From positions 90,918,720 through 90,982,719 of the forward strand of contig CM068384.1 of NCBI GenBank assembly GCA_034770075.1: a DNA stretch of 64,000 bases, in the 5' to 3' direction. Each line of letters begins with the position of its first letter. Position 1 is the stretch's first letter. The stretch is from Aralia elata (taxonomy: Eukaryota > Streptophyta > Magnoliopsida > Apiales > Araliaceae). Below the pieces are notes generated by a model, which worked only from the letters and a program-made list of their open reading frames with translations, was not told where the DNA came from and did no database searches. The position numbers and the translations under genes are program-made. Of the stretch, positions 1 to 11,700 are shown piece by piece.

Positions 1-93
1 TTCTTTCAAAACCGTACAAACACCCAAAACCCTAAAATCATCAAACCCTCAGCAAACCCAAATCATCAACTTCCAGAAACTCCAAAACCCATA

Positions 94-765
94 TTGTTTC
101 AAATATCCATCTATCCTTCATTGATCAAAACCCTTGTAATGGAAAATTGTCAAATCGTATCAGGTATCCAACTTGGTTTCGATAAATTTAGGGAATCAGA
201 AGAGAAGTTCAAGGATATTCTCAAAATCGTAAGGCAAGCAGGGTTCTCAGAATGCTTAAAATCTAACACTAAAATCTTCTCTGATCTTATGAGAGAGATC
301 TATCAGAATGCAGCAATTAATGATGATATTCTGTCCACCAAAGTTCGAGGAACCAACATAAAGATAGGTGTTGCAGAAATTAGTAAATGCCTAGGGTTCG
401 AAAATCAAGGTCTATCATCTCTGAAAGAAACTGACACTGACGAAGGCATGAGATTAATGGGTTATATGAAGAATCCTCATCTGAAGGGGATGAAGAAAAA
501 GGAATTTCCAGAAGAATTTGAGTTCTTAGCTGAAATTGTGAGTAAATATATCATATGTAAAGATACCGCTCATAATACTGTGAGTGATCTACAACTAAGA
601 ATCATGTCCACCATTATTCTGAATCAGGAGATAAACTTTGGGGTTGTGCTATTTGATTGGTTATCCAAGGAGGTCAGGAAAATGAAGGCTTCAGAAAAAT
701 CTATCTCAAAGGTATACTATGGAAGGTTCTTAAGCATCATACTGAAGAAAAAGCTGAAAAACTAG
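94..765 (+). pseudogene. Plant transposon-protein-like ORF, N-terminal fragment
   Basis: Open frame of 223 codons; a more natural start may be the second Met at base 139. It resembles the conserved N-terminal region of the 'putative plant transposon protein' family (Transposase_32 type, recalled rather than searched). Visible pieces are a helical REIYQNA segment, an IKIGVAEISKCLGF strand and an ICKDTAHNTVSDLQ segment. The frame ends at TAG (763-765) after LKKKLKN, yet the same frame goes on reading homologous sequence (IGDNEGETLNVNK...) to about 926, so the TAG looks like a disabling mutation. A homologous copy on the minus strand at 63234-63905 reads through this point. It is the first part of a retroelement-borne ORF shared with 972-2405. 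Its molecular function is unknown. Confidence 0.6.
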
Positions 766-971
766 ATTGGGGATAATGAGGGAGAAACCTTAAATGTCAA
801 CAAAGTTATGTCTCCTAAATTGTTTGACAACTGGAAAAGGAACCCCATAGAGAATAAGAGATTGAGAATATCTGGTAGCAGCAGCAAGGGCACCTTAAGG
901 ACAGACAAAGGGAAAAGGAAGTAAGTACACTGAAGAATGAATATTCACAATTTGATGATTCTTTATCCCTT

Positions 972-2405
972 ATGTCCATACCTTCAAAATCAACAAAGAA
1001 AAAGTTGAAGGTTGAGAAAGCCTCTCCAACAGCCTCATTAAAGAGCTCCTTAGAACCTAAAAGTGAATATGAGGAAGAGGAAAAACCATCTGAAGTTCCT
1101 ATTGATAAGCCTGCAAAAAGAAGACAAAGTACACGATTAAGGCAAGTGATGAAACTTCCAGGCCGTAGAAGTGAAGAAGGAATTCCACCCAAGATTATTG
1201 ATCTTGGTGATGATGATGAGGTTGATAAAGAAGAAGGCAGTAAACCTATGACATCAAAAGATGAGTCTGCTGAAAAGGAAGTGACCACAAGTGAGTCAGA
1301 ATCAGAAATTGAGGATGAACTTATGTCTGCTAAAGAGAATCTCAATAGATCAACAGGAGATGATGTTGATATGGAAACAAGCTATGAAGAACAGTTGACT
1401 TATAAGTCAATAAAAGTGTCAAAGAAAGTGACTATGGAGGAAGCAAGTTCAAAGGGAAAGAATGCCAGAGAGACTGACGTTGAAAAAGGAAAGGAAGCAA
1501 TGGAAGAGGATGAAGCACTAAAGGACTCTAACTCTAAAAATGATGAGTCAGAAAGCAACTCTGATCCACTTTCAGCAGCCATAAGAATTCGAAGAAGGAT
1601 AGTGCTGGAAGCCTATGACAAACCAGGAGTTATGTTGCCAACAAGATGGATAAATCATGGCAACGGACAAATCAAAGTAGTTACAATGGTCATAGAGGAT
1701 CTACTTAACAATTTTCAAGATATTGAACTAGATCGAACTACAGTACTATATGATCCTGATAGTCAACAACTAACATGGTTCTACCCATGGATGCCCTGGT
1801 TGAAGGTCATTTCACTTGGGGATAAGAGCTTCATCAGTTGGTGTTACTCACAATTTCCAAATCTGAAGATGATCTCTCAGAACTTCCCAAGAGTTCAATC
1901 CTTTCCAAAGATGTTGATCAAGAATTCCCAACACTTTAAAGTCTACCGACATGCTGAAGGTATATACAGTCCATACTATATGCTGGACAATCTTGATAAA
2001 GGCAAAGCAAAAACCAAGACCGTAGAGTCCATGACTGTAGCATTCCAGTCTCAACCAAATGTCATACTCCCTCAAAGGTCAAAAACCTCCACTGAAATAC
2101 TTACTGATATTCCTTCCTCATCCAACAAAGATTTCTTTGATATAGTCACTGCTCTTGAAAACATTTACAAGAGCGAGAAACTCAAGTCAGCTACACCAAT
2201 CCTTGAAGATCCCTTGATTGATCAAGAGTTGTTGAAAAACTCAGAAGAGTTACTTGGAAACATTTCCTCAGTTACCGCTGCAGCAAAGGATATGCCTGGA
2301 GGTGAAGAGAATGATTTCTACAAAAAGCTTCAAACATCATTCACGGATATGTCTATCAAACTTCATCAAAGAGATCAGATATATCTTAAGTCCATTGATA
2401 AATAA
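972..2405 (+). pseudogene. Plant transposon-protein-like ORF, acidic middle and C-terminal part
   Basis: 477 codons, in a different frame from 94-765, so a frameshift lies between about 926 and 972. Residues 1-200 are low-complexity, Lys/Glu/Ser-rich and probably disordered. Residues ~205-340 form a conserved module with blocks such as RTTVLYDPDSQQL and SFISWCYSQFPNLKM. The minus-strand copy at 61846-62190 has the matching TTLYDHESEQM and SFIRWCYSKYPNLKL. The C-terminus is a predicted coiled coil (KLHQRDQIYLKSI). The stop TAA (2403-2405) falls where the other copy has CAA, and coiled-coil codons continue beyond it. The ORF lies directly upstream of a polypurine tract and LTR, so it is carried by a retroelement. 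Confidence 0.6.
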
Positions 2406-2890
2406 AAGAAAGAAGCTGTGAAACTTCAGAAGGAAAATGAGAGCACCATTCAGTCTCTCTCAGAGAAAGTTGATAATCTCTGCCAGTCCCTCTCTTAGTA
2501 AATGGAACTCGACCAGCAGGAGGTGAAAATGGAAGTTAGAAATACCTCCTACTTAGTCGAATAGCTCACTACCCATATTCAGTACCTGTCCCAAATGATT
2601 GATGAAAAAAAGGGGGAGAAAAAGACAAAGCATAAAAAGAGGAACAGAGTTGTCACGAAAAGGAAGGACAAAAAGTTGAAGCTGAAGCTAAAGAAGAACA
2701 AAGATTAGGTACCTACAATTGAGAGGGAGCCAAAAGAAGATAAAGGAAGAGTTGCAAGAAGTGAGTGGGAGCAGAAGCCAGAGGAGGATGAAAAAGAACC
2801 AGGAGAAAGCAGCAGCTGAAAGTAGTCACAAGGAAGAGGTACATTTCTAACGAGCAAGGAAAAATTAATTGTTATATGCAGGAACTGCAA
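2406..2890 (+). pseudogene. Decayed C-terminal tail of the same retroelement ORF
   Basis: After the TAA at 2403 the frame continues as coiled-coil codons (KKEAVKLQKENESTIQSLSEK), then meets further stops near 2498, 2562 and 2706. The 2600-2830 stretch is very Lys/Glu-rich. The minus-strand copy shows the same coiled-coil tail at 61217-61330. No catalytic motif is visible. Confidence 0.45.
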
Positions 2891-3297
2891 ACCTAGATCT
2901 AGGATCTCCTTGTTATATTAATATAGCTTGTGAACCGCATATGTTTAAGTTTCATGGCATGTTATATGAATGATTACTATTAATGCACATCACTTCATTC
3001 ACGTTTTTTTGTCTAGCAATACAGTGACTTACTGTATCATAAGTCACATTCATACTATTCATCTACATGTATTACTTGAAGTGAATGTTATGCTATAAGT
3101 GTTTTTGTAATCATCAAATAGGGGGATATTATTGAAAATCTGCCTGAGATCGTTAAGTCCATTATCACAGGGGGGAGAATGTTATAAGATCTGTATGAGA
3201 TTACCATTATTCATTATATGTGATTTAATTGATGACAAAATGAAAAGAAGACCATTCATATTGTTAAAGCCTTGTAAAGTCCTTAATAAAATATATA

Positions 3298-3466
3298 TGT
3301 ACAAGGACTTAGAATGAAAAGATCAAATATGTTAGGTTGATCTAAGCTGAATTAATATCTATATGATTAAAGCATGTTTGTAATATTGAGTATTGTAAAG
3401 TCTTTAAACGAATTTGATGTACAAGGACTTAGAATAAAAAAAGATCAAACTTGTTAGGTTGATCCT
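3298..3466 (+). repeat. Tandem duplication inside LTR (120-bp period)
   Basis: The block TGTACAAGGACTTAGAAT followed by AGATCAAA and TGTTAGGTTGATC occurs at ~3298 and again at ~3418. The minus-strand relative has two corresponding copies at about 60570-60720, so the duplication predates separation of the two elements. Confidence 0.6.
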
Positions 3467-3539
3467 ATGAGCTAAAATGATATATGTAATAAGCAAAGGC
3501 CAAACTGATTGCTGAGTACTACACAAAGCATCCAGTGAA

Positions 3540-4740
3540 GGATCGTAGAGCAGACAACTAGCTTGGAGTTCAGTCAGCTTAAAAGTACGCAAAGTATGTC
3601 AGACAAACGTAGAATGAGGCTCAGCCAGTCACAGAGCTCTCTCAGCATCGTAGAGTTAGGCCAGGCATACGTAGAGTTTCATCTCGACATCGTAGAGTAA
3701 CTCTGGCATGATCAAAGAACAAACATAGAGTTGAGCATATCATCACAGAGTCTGACAGGCTATCGTACAGTAAGGCTCGACAGATCAAAGAGCTTACTCA
3801 GAATGGTAGAGTGTGCAAGGCACCACAGAGTAAAAGCAAGGAGAAGATTGTTGAGTTGTGTTGGATCGTAGAGTCAATACAATCAGTCACTCTACAACTC
3901 CCATGAACACTCTACAATCAAGCAACAACGTAGAGCAGTCTCTGCCTGAGCACTCAAAGTTAAAGTAGCAATCTTCATAAGCAGAGCGTGAGCTATCAGA
4001 CAAACAAAGGTCTCAGAGTGCATTCGAAGCATCAAGCCATAACAGAGATCATATGGCAGCTCAAATACACACTCTACGATCCATCAAGACTCTACAACTT
4101 GTACCTTAGAGAAGGTCATAGAGTAGGAAAGGACCAACCAGATCAAGTGATCATAGAGTTGAGCCAAAGATAATAGAGGTACTCTGGTAGTCTCAGCGAA
4201 GCAACAGAAGATCATGGAGCAGTACTCTATGACATAACAATAGAGAAAATATCTGAAGATTAAGTAGAGTAGTCCTCTACAATGGAAGTGCTAAAACATC
4301 AGAAGATCATAGAGCAGTCCTCTATGACACAACGGCAGAGACAATATCTAAATAACGCAGAGCATTCCTTTACAATAATGGAGCTTGCACCTAAAGATCA
4401 TAGAACAGTTCTCTATGATAAGAAAGAGTCTGCAGAGCTAACACCTGAAGAACATAAAGTAGTCCTCTACATTAAACAAACTGAAGCAAAAGCTCAACAA
4501 GATCATGAACCTATGCTCTGGGAACGTAAAGCTCAATGGAGATCACAGAGCACAAGAAGGCATAACTGAATTATAGTAAGAAACACATTAAAGTGTAAAA
4601 CAAGTGCAGTCAGCCAATCTACGAGCTCCAAGGCAGTACACATCATGCATGATCATAAGGTCAAGCTATAAAGCGGGCAGACGACTCTACGATCTGAAGC
4701 AACAGGCTACAACCTAGTTGATCGTAGATTAAGTAAGTGC
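3540..4740. repeat. Dispersed GATCGTAGAGT-type short repeat, both orientations
   Basis: The core (G/C)(A/T)TCGTAGAG or ATCATAGAG and its complement CTCTACGAT recur dozens of times at irregular 20-60-base spacing. Examples are near 3540, 3650, 3670, 3695, 3865, 4075, 4150 and 4300. Facing copies such as CATAGAGCAG/CTCTATGA near 4305-4330 can form small hairpins. The same word appears in the minus-strand relative, both in its LTR (60120-60540) and in its coding part (61640-61840). Confidence 0.65.
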
Positions 4741-5484
4741 CAGCAAGGATTGAAGACATCAGAGCACTTAGGGTTATTATCCCAAGACGAGCAGCTGATT
4801 AGTTAAATGAGCAAAATAAGAAACCAATCTTTGTGGGTTCAAACAACCATGTTTGAAGCAGTCAAAGGGCAGCTCATGTGACTCCATTATCTTAGTACCA
4901 GTTAATGGATGCTGACTCAGCCATCACTAGCAGACTTCAAGAAGTAAAATATTCATTGGTACAATGAATAAGTCTGCAGCAAGTAAGTCTCTAACGGAAA
5001 GAAGTGCAACGGGAAGATATAAACGACAAGCTTCCAACGGGAAGAAAATGGAGATCTACATAAAAGAAAACTGCATTCAGATTAAAGATAGTGTGGTGAA
5101 CAAGAGCAAGAACACCGATTGAACAAATCTGCTTCACTACAACTTCAGTGGTATGCCGAAGGGCTCGCATATGAGCTAAGAATCGAATGACCAAAAAGCC
5201 AAGATCAAGAGTAACTAGAGCTGAAAGCAAATCTAGAAAGGAGACTCTATGATCAATCATGAACACTCTGAGCTGGAAAAGATGAAGAACAGAACTGGGG
5301 TCTGTATGTAAGGCAACTAGTGTTCATCAAGAGTGATCATCTGCATCTGCTGTGCACCAGAAGAAGAGCTTCAACGACCATCATCAGCAGCATTCAGAAG
5401 ACGATCACAAGCAGCTGTTAAGTACTTGAAGATGAAGGAGATCAAAGTTTATTTTAGCAGCACAACCCAACAAACAATCAACAC

Positions 5485-5765
5485 ACCAGAGAGGGCGGAG
5501 CGTTCTTGTCTTAAGCGACTAAACCAAGTTAAGTCTGCAGGACTTGCTGAGTACTAAATGGTACAAGAGATTCTAAGGTTGTTGGTCTTAGTCTATAGAG
5601 TTCCAAGGCTGCTGGCTTTGAAAAGTTCTTAGTGAACTGGAGTTCCAAGTTTGCTGGACTTGAAGAGGGTCAGAGGATCGTTGTCCGAGGGACTAAAAAT
5701 AACTCATGTCTGCTGGACTTGAGGAGGGCGGAACGTCCTTGTTTTAGTGACTAAATTAGCATATT
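5485..5765 (+). repeat. Degenerate ~100-bp repeats in the LTR
   Basis: Phrases of the type TCTGCTGGACTTGAGGAGGG followed by CGGAACGTCCTTGT and GTGACTAAA recur about three times in progressively diverged form (5485-5540, 5640-5690, 5700-5755). They sit between the candidate LTR promoter and the LTR end. No coding meaning is seen. Confidence 0.45.
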
Positions 5766-6083
5766 CCTACTTGTTAAAGTAGAAGAGTAGAGTAGGAGTT
5801 GTTCAGTCTCCGAACCACTTAAAACTTCTTGTGTCATTTACTTTATGTTTTTTACATTATGTGCCATAACTGCTATATTTGCTATCAATTATATAGTAGA
5901 TTTAATCATTGAACTGACATTATGTTTGCATCTTTAAAGGGGCCAGTAAAGTATATTCCGCTGTGCATGAATTGATTCCACTAATCATAATTGTTATACT
6001 TTCGTAATAAAAGGAAAAAGTTTTAAAGGATCTATTCAACCCTTCTCCCTTCTAGATCTCTATTGTGTCCTAGGGAACTAACA

Positions 6084-8756
6084 ACTTGTACTCATAACCA
6101 CCAGTTTAACTCAAATGTGTTAAAAAAAAATTCACACTACTAATATGGACAAAAAAATAAAATTACGTGTAACATTAAATGTTATAAGAAAATTAAAATG
6201 AGTAATACTAATATACATACCTTTAGGGGTGTTTTGAACAAAATTAATGGAGGCTGATGGAAGAAAAAAAAAACTCTTAAGGGAAACAAATGAAAGGAAA
6301 GAGTATATAATGAGAATAAATAGATAGAATAAAGGAGTGAATGAAGAAAATTAGATGAGAAAAAAGTGATGCGGCAGATGAGTGTAAGATAGGGTTTTGA
6401 ACGAATACAAACAAAAAAAAATTAAAAAAATTAAATTCAACGCCAGTTAAATTGGCGTTAGAATTATGACATGTCAGTTTTACCTTTTTGATTTTTTAAC
6501 CAAAAAAGTAAAAAAAAACTTCCAACCCCAGGCGTAATATGTCTGACATATTTACTTTCAATGCTTTCTTTTTCTAGAAAGGTGAAGTGATATCAATATT
6601 TATTTGTCTTTCCTCTGTCATTAGCGTTGGAAATGAAAGAGAATATCAAATAATGTTTTTTTAATAAAAAAAATTGTTTGCTCCATCTTACTGTTCAATG
6701 TGACTTTGCGTTGGAAATGAAAGAGAATATCAAATATATGTTAATGTTTTATTCATTAAACAGAGTATTCTTCATTTGGTTTATAAATGAGTAGCACATT
6801 ATTTGATTTTTTATTTTATTTTATTTTATAATAATGATTAATAATATTAGACAAAACATAATTTTATTTTTAAACTAAAGTATTATTATTTTTTGAAATG
6901 AGAGATTGATAGATTTTTTGGAATGACAGATTTTGTTTTATATGAAAAAAACAATAGGTTCAAACTTCAACTGGCGTTCAAAAAAAAACTTCTATAGATC
7001 CTTTAAAATTTGCTTTATAAAAAAAGGAAAATTGGTTCAAAGCCACTGCAAGTGGCGTTGAAAAAAGGTTGTTTTATATAAAAAAAAAATTAGGTTCAAA
7101 CGCCACTTCAATTTGCGTTCAAAAAAAAAACTTCCATAATTCCCTGACAATTTGCTTTATAAAAAAAAATTGTTGAAAAAAGGTTGTTTTATAAAAAAAA
7201 AAGGTTCAAATGCCACTTCAATTGGCGTTCAAAAAAAAACTTCCACAGTTCCCTGACAATTTGCTTTATAAAAAAAATTTGTTGAAAAAAGGTTGTTTTA
7301 TATAAAAAAAAATTAGGTTCAAACGCCACTTCAATTGGCGTTAAAAAAAAAACTTCCACAGTTCCCCTGACAATTTGCTTTATAAAAAAAATGGTTCAAA
7401 CGCCACTTCAAGTGGCGTTGAAAAAAGGTTCCTGACATGCATTCAACTCTCTCTCTCCCTCCCCCGACATCTTCTTTTCTTCTTTTTCAAATTTTCTTAA
7501 TAAAAAATAAATAAAATTCCAACCAACGCCAATTCAACTGGCGTTTGGCGTTGGATCAGTTTTTTCCATTTTTCAAAAATAAATTCATTTTTTAAAAAAA
7601 ATCAGGATAATTTTTTCTTAAAAAAATTGTTTATTTAAAAAATAATTTAGTTAAGTTAATCTAATAATTTTTAACACTCCAACGCCACTTGATTGGCGTT
7701 GGATTTGATTTTCAAACACTAACGCCAATCCAATTAGCGTTTGGCCTATTTTGAGAAAGCTTGGGAATTTTGAAGGTAATCTAGAAATTTGGGTGTGATT
7801 TATGCTATTCTTGGAAAATACTCGATAATTGGGTGTAAAATTTGAGGTCTTTGATCTGAATTTGCTTCATTTGTTGATTGTTGCTATGGATTGTAGTTTG
7901 ATGGGTACTGCATAAAGTTGGATCTTTATTGTGGGAAGGCTGTTTATAATTTCCCTTTTGGGTTTATAGAGAATAAATTGGGTGTCACAGTTTTTCCACA
8001 TAAGATGGTTCTTTTAATATATACTCTAAATAATGGTGTACGGTCATTTTGATGCTTGAATTGAGTCCTGTTAAGAAAATTTGAAGTGAGTTTCTGGATT
8101 TTCTTGCTGTTAGTGTTGAATTAGGCTTAAATTTTTAGATTTTATGTTTTGGTTTTCGCTAATTGCTTTTAGGTGTTCTCATAAAATATTCAAAGTAATT
8201 TACAAGATTAAAATCGTAAAATACTGTTATTTAAATATTTTAAAAAGTTCAATTATCAAATAACTTTTTAAGTTCAGATAATATTTCATAATATGATTTA
8301 TTAAAATATATTAATCATTTGAATCTTAATTTGTCAATTTTATCGAAGATGCCTAAGTCTCTTTATATTTATGTTAATTCACAAATTCTGCAATTTCGTC
8401 TCCAAAACTATTTTTGTCGCACCGACTTTTTTTCTTTCTATTTTGTTCCATCTATATACTTCTCCATAATTTTCTTTCAAAACTCACGCAGTCCCCTATT
8501 TTTAATTGCAGTAATCAGCACACTTCACCAGTTGAAAATTGTGAATATCTGACCCAAAATGATTACTTGAATCTGCCCGTTGATGGGATTGGTTTTTCAT
8601 GCCCAATCAATCAATTCGTTTGATACATCATCCTAATTCAAGATTAATACATATATCGACTAATTTATGCGTAAAAGATCTCGCTTTGTACCCGATATCG
8701 ATTTCAATTAGGTTTTACATACACAGAATTCAAACCCTAGAGGGGAAAAACACAAG
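6084..8756. other. Intergenic region upstream of TFIIE-alpha
   Basis: AT-rich with no credible ORF. 6430-7740 holds the palindromic repeat array listed next. About 7750-8750 would be promoter and 5' leader of the TFIIE-alpha gene. A leader intron is possible (GAAG|GTAATC near 7774) but I cannot pair its acceptor with confidence. Confidence 0.5.
6430..7745. repeat. Array of short palindromes built on AACGCCA/TGGCGTT
   Basis: The inverted word AACGCCACTTCAATTGGCGTT and variants recurs at about 6440, 6960, 7045, 7100, 7210, 7320, 7395, 7525, 7680 and 7725. Between 6950 and 7440 it sits in a tandem unit of roughly 110-120 bp that also carries AACTTCCACAGTTCCCTGAC, AATTTGCTTTATAAAAAAA and GTTGAAAAAAGGTTGTTTTA. 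Each palindrome is a self-complementary stem with a loop of a few bases. This may be the subterminal repeat zone of a DNA transposon (CACTA-like subtermini can look like this), but no terminal repeats or target duplication were found. Confidence 0.6.
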
Positions 8757-11700
8757 ATGGGCGAATCATTTAATCCATTTAATCGGTAAACTATCGTTTT
8801 TTCTTCAAAATCAATTCTTATACATGTTTAGATTATTATTATTTTTTTTTGATTATTGGGACTTCTTTGATAGGCTGGTGAAGCTAGCTGCAAGAGCTTT
8901 TTATGATGACATTACTACGAAAGGTGATAATCAGCCCAAAACTGGGAGGAGTGATAATAGGGGGATTGCTGTGGTGGTACTTGATGCCCTCACCAGGTAT
9001 TAGAGTTTCTATACATCTATGCCTTTGAACTTGAATGATTGTATAGACAATAATCGGTAAATTTATGGGCATATGTGAATTTGATGCTAGGGTTTCTGAA
9101 TTGGGCACATTATGGAATTAGCTGTATTTCTAATATGCAAGTCAGCTATATCACAGTGTGAAATGTGTTATCTTTTCATGTTTATGGGGCTTTAATGATT
9201 AGGAGGTTTAGTTTTTGTATTTGAATATAGAAATATTTACTTCTGATTGATTGGGTTTTAGGATAAGAATAAAATGTTAATCTGTTATGAGAGAAAAAGA
9301 ATGAGAAATTATCCAGAAAGAATAAACGCTTCAAGAAGAGTTTTCATTATCAATTATATAAATATACCCCTGTTACATCCAGAATTGGACTTCAGTGTAG
9401 GCAAAAAAAAATTTAAAAATATTTAATTACAAAAAAATTAGAGTGAATTAGTAATAAAATTAAAATATATACAATACTCCTTCTGTTCTAAAATTTGAAA
9501 TACATTTTTAAATGAAGGCTTTTGAAAATAATTTTATATACACAAATGTAGCATTACTACTAACTAAGGATTTAGTAATGGAGGTTATATGCTAGAAACA
9601 ATAGTAAATTATACTTTTTCATAGTGTTTTTAAGTTTTAAAACAGAAAGAAAAGAAAAGAAATGAGTGAAAAATTTAAATTTTCTATCTATTTTTCTTGT
9701 TTGTGAGTTTTTTAAGGAACAAAAAAGAAAAGAAATAGACAAAAAAATTGACTACTTTTCTTACTAAAGTTTTCCATTAAAAGCTGAACGGGTTTAGACG
9801 AAAAAGAAAAAAACTTTAGTAAATCTTTTGTAGTCTCTACGTTACTCTTTATATACAAACCTAAGAACATTTAATATAAGCATAAAGTGATAATCTATAT
9901 TTAAAATTAAATGTTTTCCATGTACAAACATAAAAAACACAAAAGAAGACTTGTAAGTTTTTTATTTTTATTTTTTCTCCATCGTAATTTAAATTTTCTA
10001 TTCTTTTCTTTTGAATCCAAAATTCAAAAACATAATGAAAAAAATTTGTTTTTCAAAAAGCCAGTGTAGGCAATTGCCTACACTGGCCATATAGTAGATC
10101 TGCCCCTGGTTACAGATGACTCAGTCTTATTTATACTGCTTCAACTATAGCTAATTGAAACATTTAACCAAGACATGAACAGTTAACTAAGTATAACTGA
10201 CAACTCATGAACTACAGTTTGTTAACTGTCATTAAACTAAGACGGTCAACTGTAAAGAAATATGTATTCTGTTTTCTATATCAGGCGTCAGTGGGTAAGA
10301 GAAGAAGATTTGGCGAAGGACTTAAAGCTGCACTCAAAGCAACTTCGTCGAACTTTGCGTTTTTTTGAAGAAGAAAAGCTAATCACTCGGGATCACAGGA
10401 AAGAGGTCAATTTTTTCATGTTTAGTCTAACTCTTCGTATGAGAAGCATTTCATTCCCTGTTACTTAATGATTGTAAATAAGAAAAAGCAGTTCCTTCGC
10501 ATCACTTATCTGCTTATCTTTATTTGGTCTGTTGGGTAAATAGAAACTGTGCCGTAAGATCTTTTCTAAATGATGGATTTCTATAATTAAATTTGATGAG
10601 ATCCATGTGTTATCCTGCCACTTCTGAGTTTATAATCTTTTATATGAGGCTTATGCATTATAGTTTCTCAACATGTATTCAATTTAGCATCACTTAGTCA
10701 CTCCCATCAAGTAAATGATAGTTCAAAATGCATCTATATATTTTCTAGCACTAGGTATTTATTGTTAAGTTGGAGTGATTGTGGAAGATTTCTGTTCCTT
10801 TAAGTCACATCATTGCTTATTGTTGATATTGTTACAGACGGCAAAAGGTGCGAAAATTTATAGTGCTGCGGTTGCTGCCACTGCTGATGGTCAACAGACA
10901 GGAAGAGAGGGAGAGGAAAAGATTAAGCTGCACACTCACTCTTACTGTTGTCTAGATTATGCACAGGTTCTTTTTGTTGATCCATGATATTTACTTTACC
11001 ATCCATTCATTGTTTGTCATTTTAACATTTTGACTATGTGACAAATGATATTTTTTTGGTTCTATAATGATGTCCCCATGGTGGCTCTTTATTTCAGCCA
11101 GTCAATATTAGGTTTTCTAATTTTGGTTGTTTACGGATACTATACATTCTGGATTTAGATACTTTCTGATACTCTCTCTCCCCCTTCTTTTTGTTGGTAA
11201 GTTCTTCTTAATGTTGAGAACTTTTATATTTTGACAAGCGCGATGATGACTTTGTATATAATTAGCTGATGGGTGTCTCCATATTGATAGCATGGGATGT
11301 AGAGAGCCTAAAACTGGCAGATTCCCTTAAACAACAAATATTTGCAATAGACAGTTACCGTATATTGGTAATTTCTTTTTGCTCAACCACTCTTCATTGG
11401 TACTTGACATATACTCTTGAATACATGTCCCGCACTCCCTCGACATATCAATTATTTGATATTTAAATTTCATCTCTGCCATTTGTTGGACACTTTGAAA
11501 CATGCCTAACATACTTGGGATTGCTAAGATATGACGCTTTATTTTAAAAGAAATATAAAAGAATGTTACATCAACAAAAGTAAGACAAAGAAAAGACTTC
11601 ACCAGAGGAATTTGTATGGGAGGAGAGTTTTCATCATAACTATGTTCATATTATTAATATATATTGACAACTTTATGTAATATATTATATATCCCAATAT

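Larger units (their letters stand above)
3180..6083 (+). mobile_element. 3' LTR of left-edge LTR retrotransposon
   Basis: It starts TGTTATAAGATC immediately after a polypurine tract (AGGGGGGAGAA, 3169-3179) and ends ...GGGAACTAACA, giving TG...CA ends and about 2.9 kb. Near the end is a TCTATTCAACCCTTCTCCCT-type stretch followed by AACTAACA, typical of long plant Copia (SIRE/Maximus-like) LTRs; that family assignment is inference. Candidate promoter boxes are GATATAAACG (~5014) and CATAAAAG (~5058). Internal repeats are annotated separately. The 5' LTR lies outside the window, so target duplication cannot be tested. The minus-strand relative has its LTR start at 60805. Confidence 0.6.

Noticed and set aside
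815..1345. 176-codon minus-strand frame
   Set aside because: Ser/Phe-rich shadow of the acidic Lys/Glu-rich + strand ORF; low complexity and no homologue in the other copy.
3988..4569. + strand frames of 61 and 95 codons in the left LTR
   Set aside because: They arise from the GTAGAG-type repeats; they lie inside an LTR and have no protein features.
3540..4740. CRISPR-like array of short repeats
   Set aside because: Repeats are irregular, in both orientations, without uniform spacers, and this is plant nuclear DNA.
8319..8623. Short + strand frames upstream of TFIIE-alpha
   Set aside because: AT-rich and Phe/Ser-rich; overlap the likely leader of the gene without coding signs.
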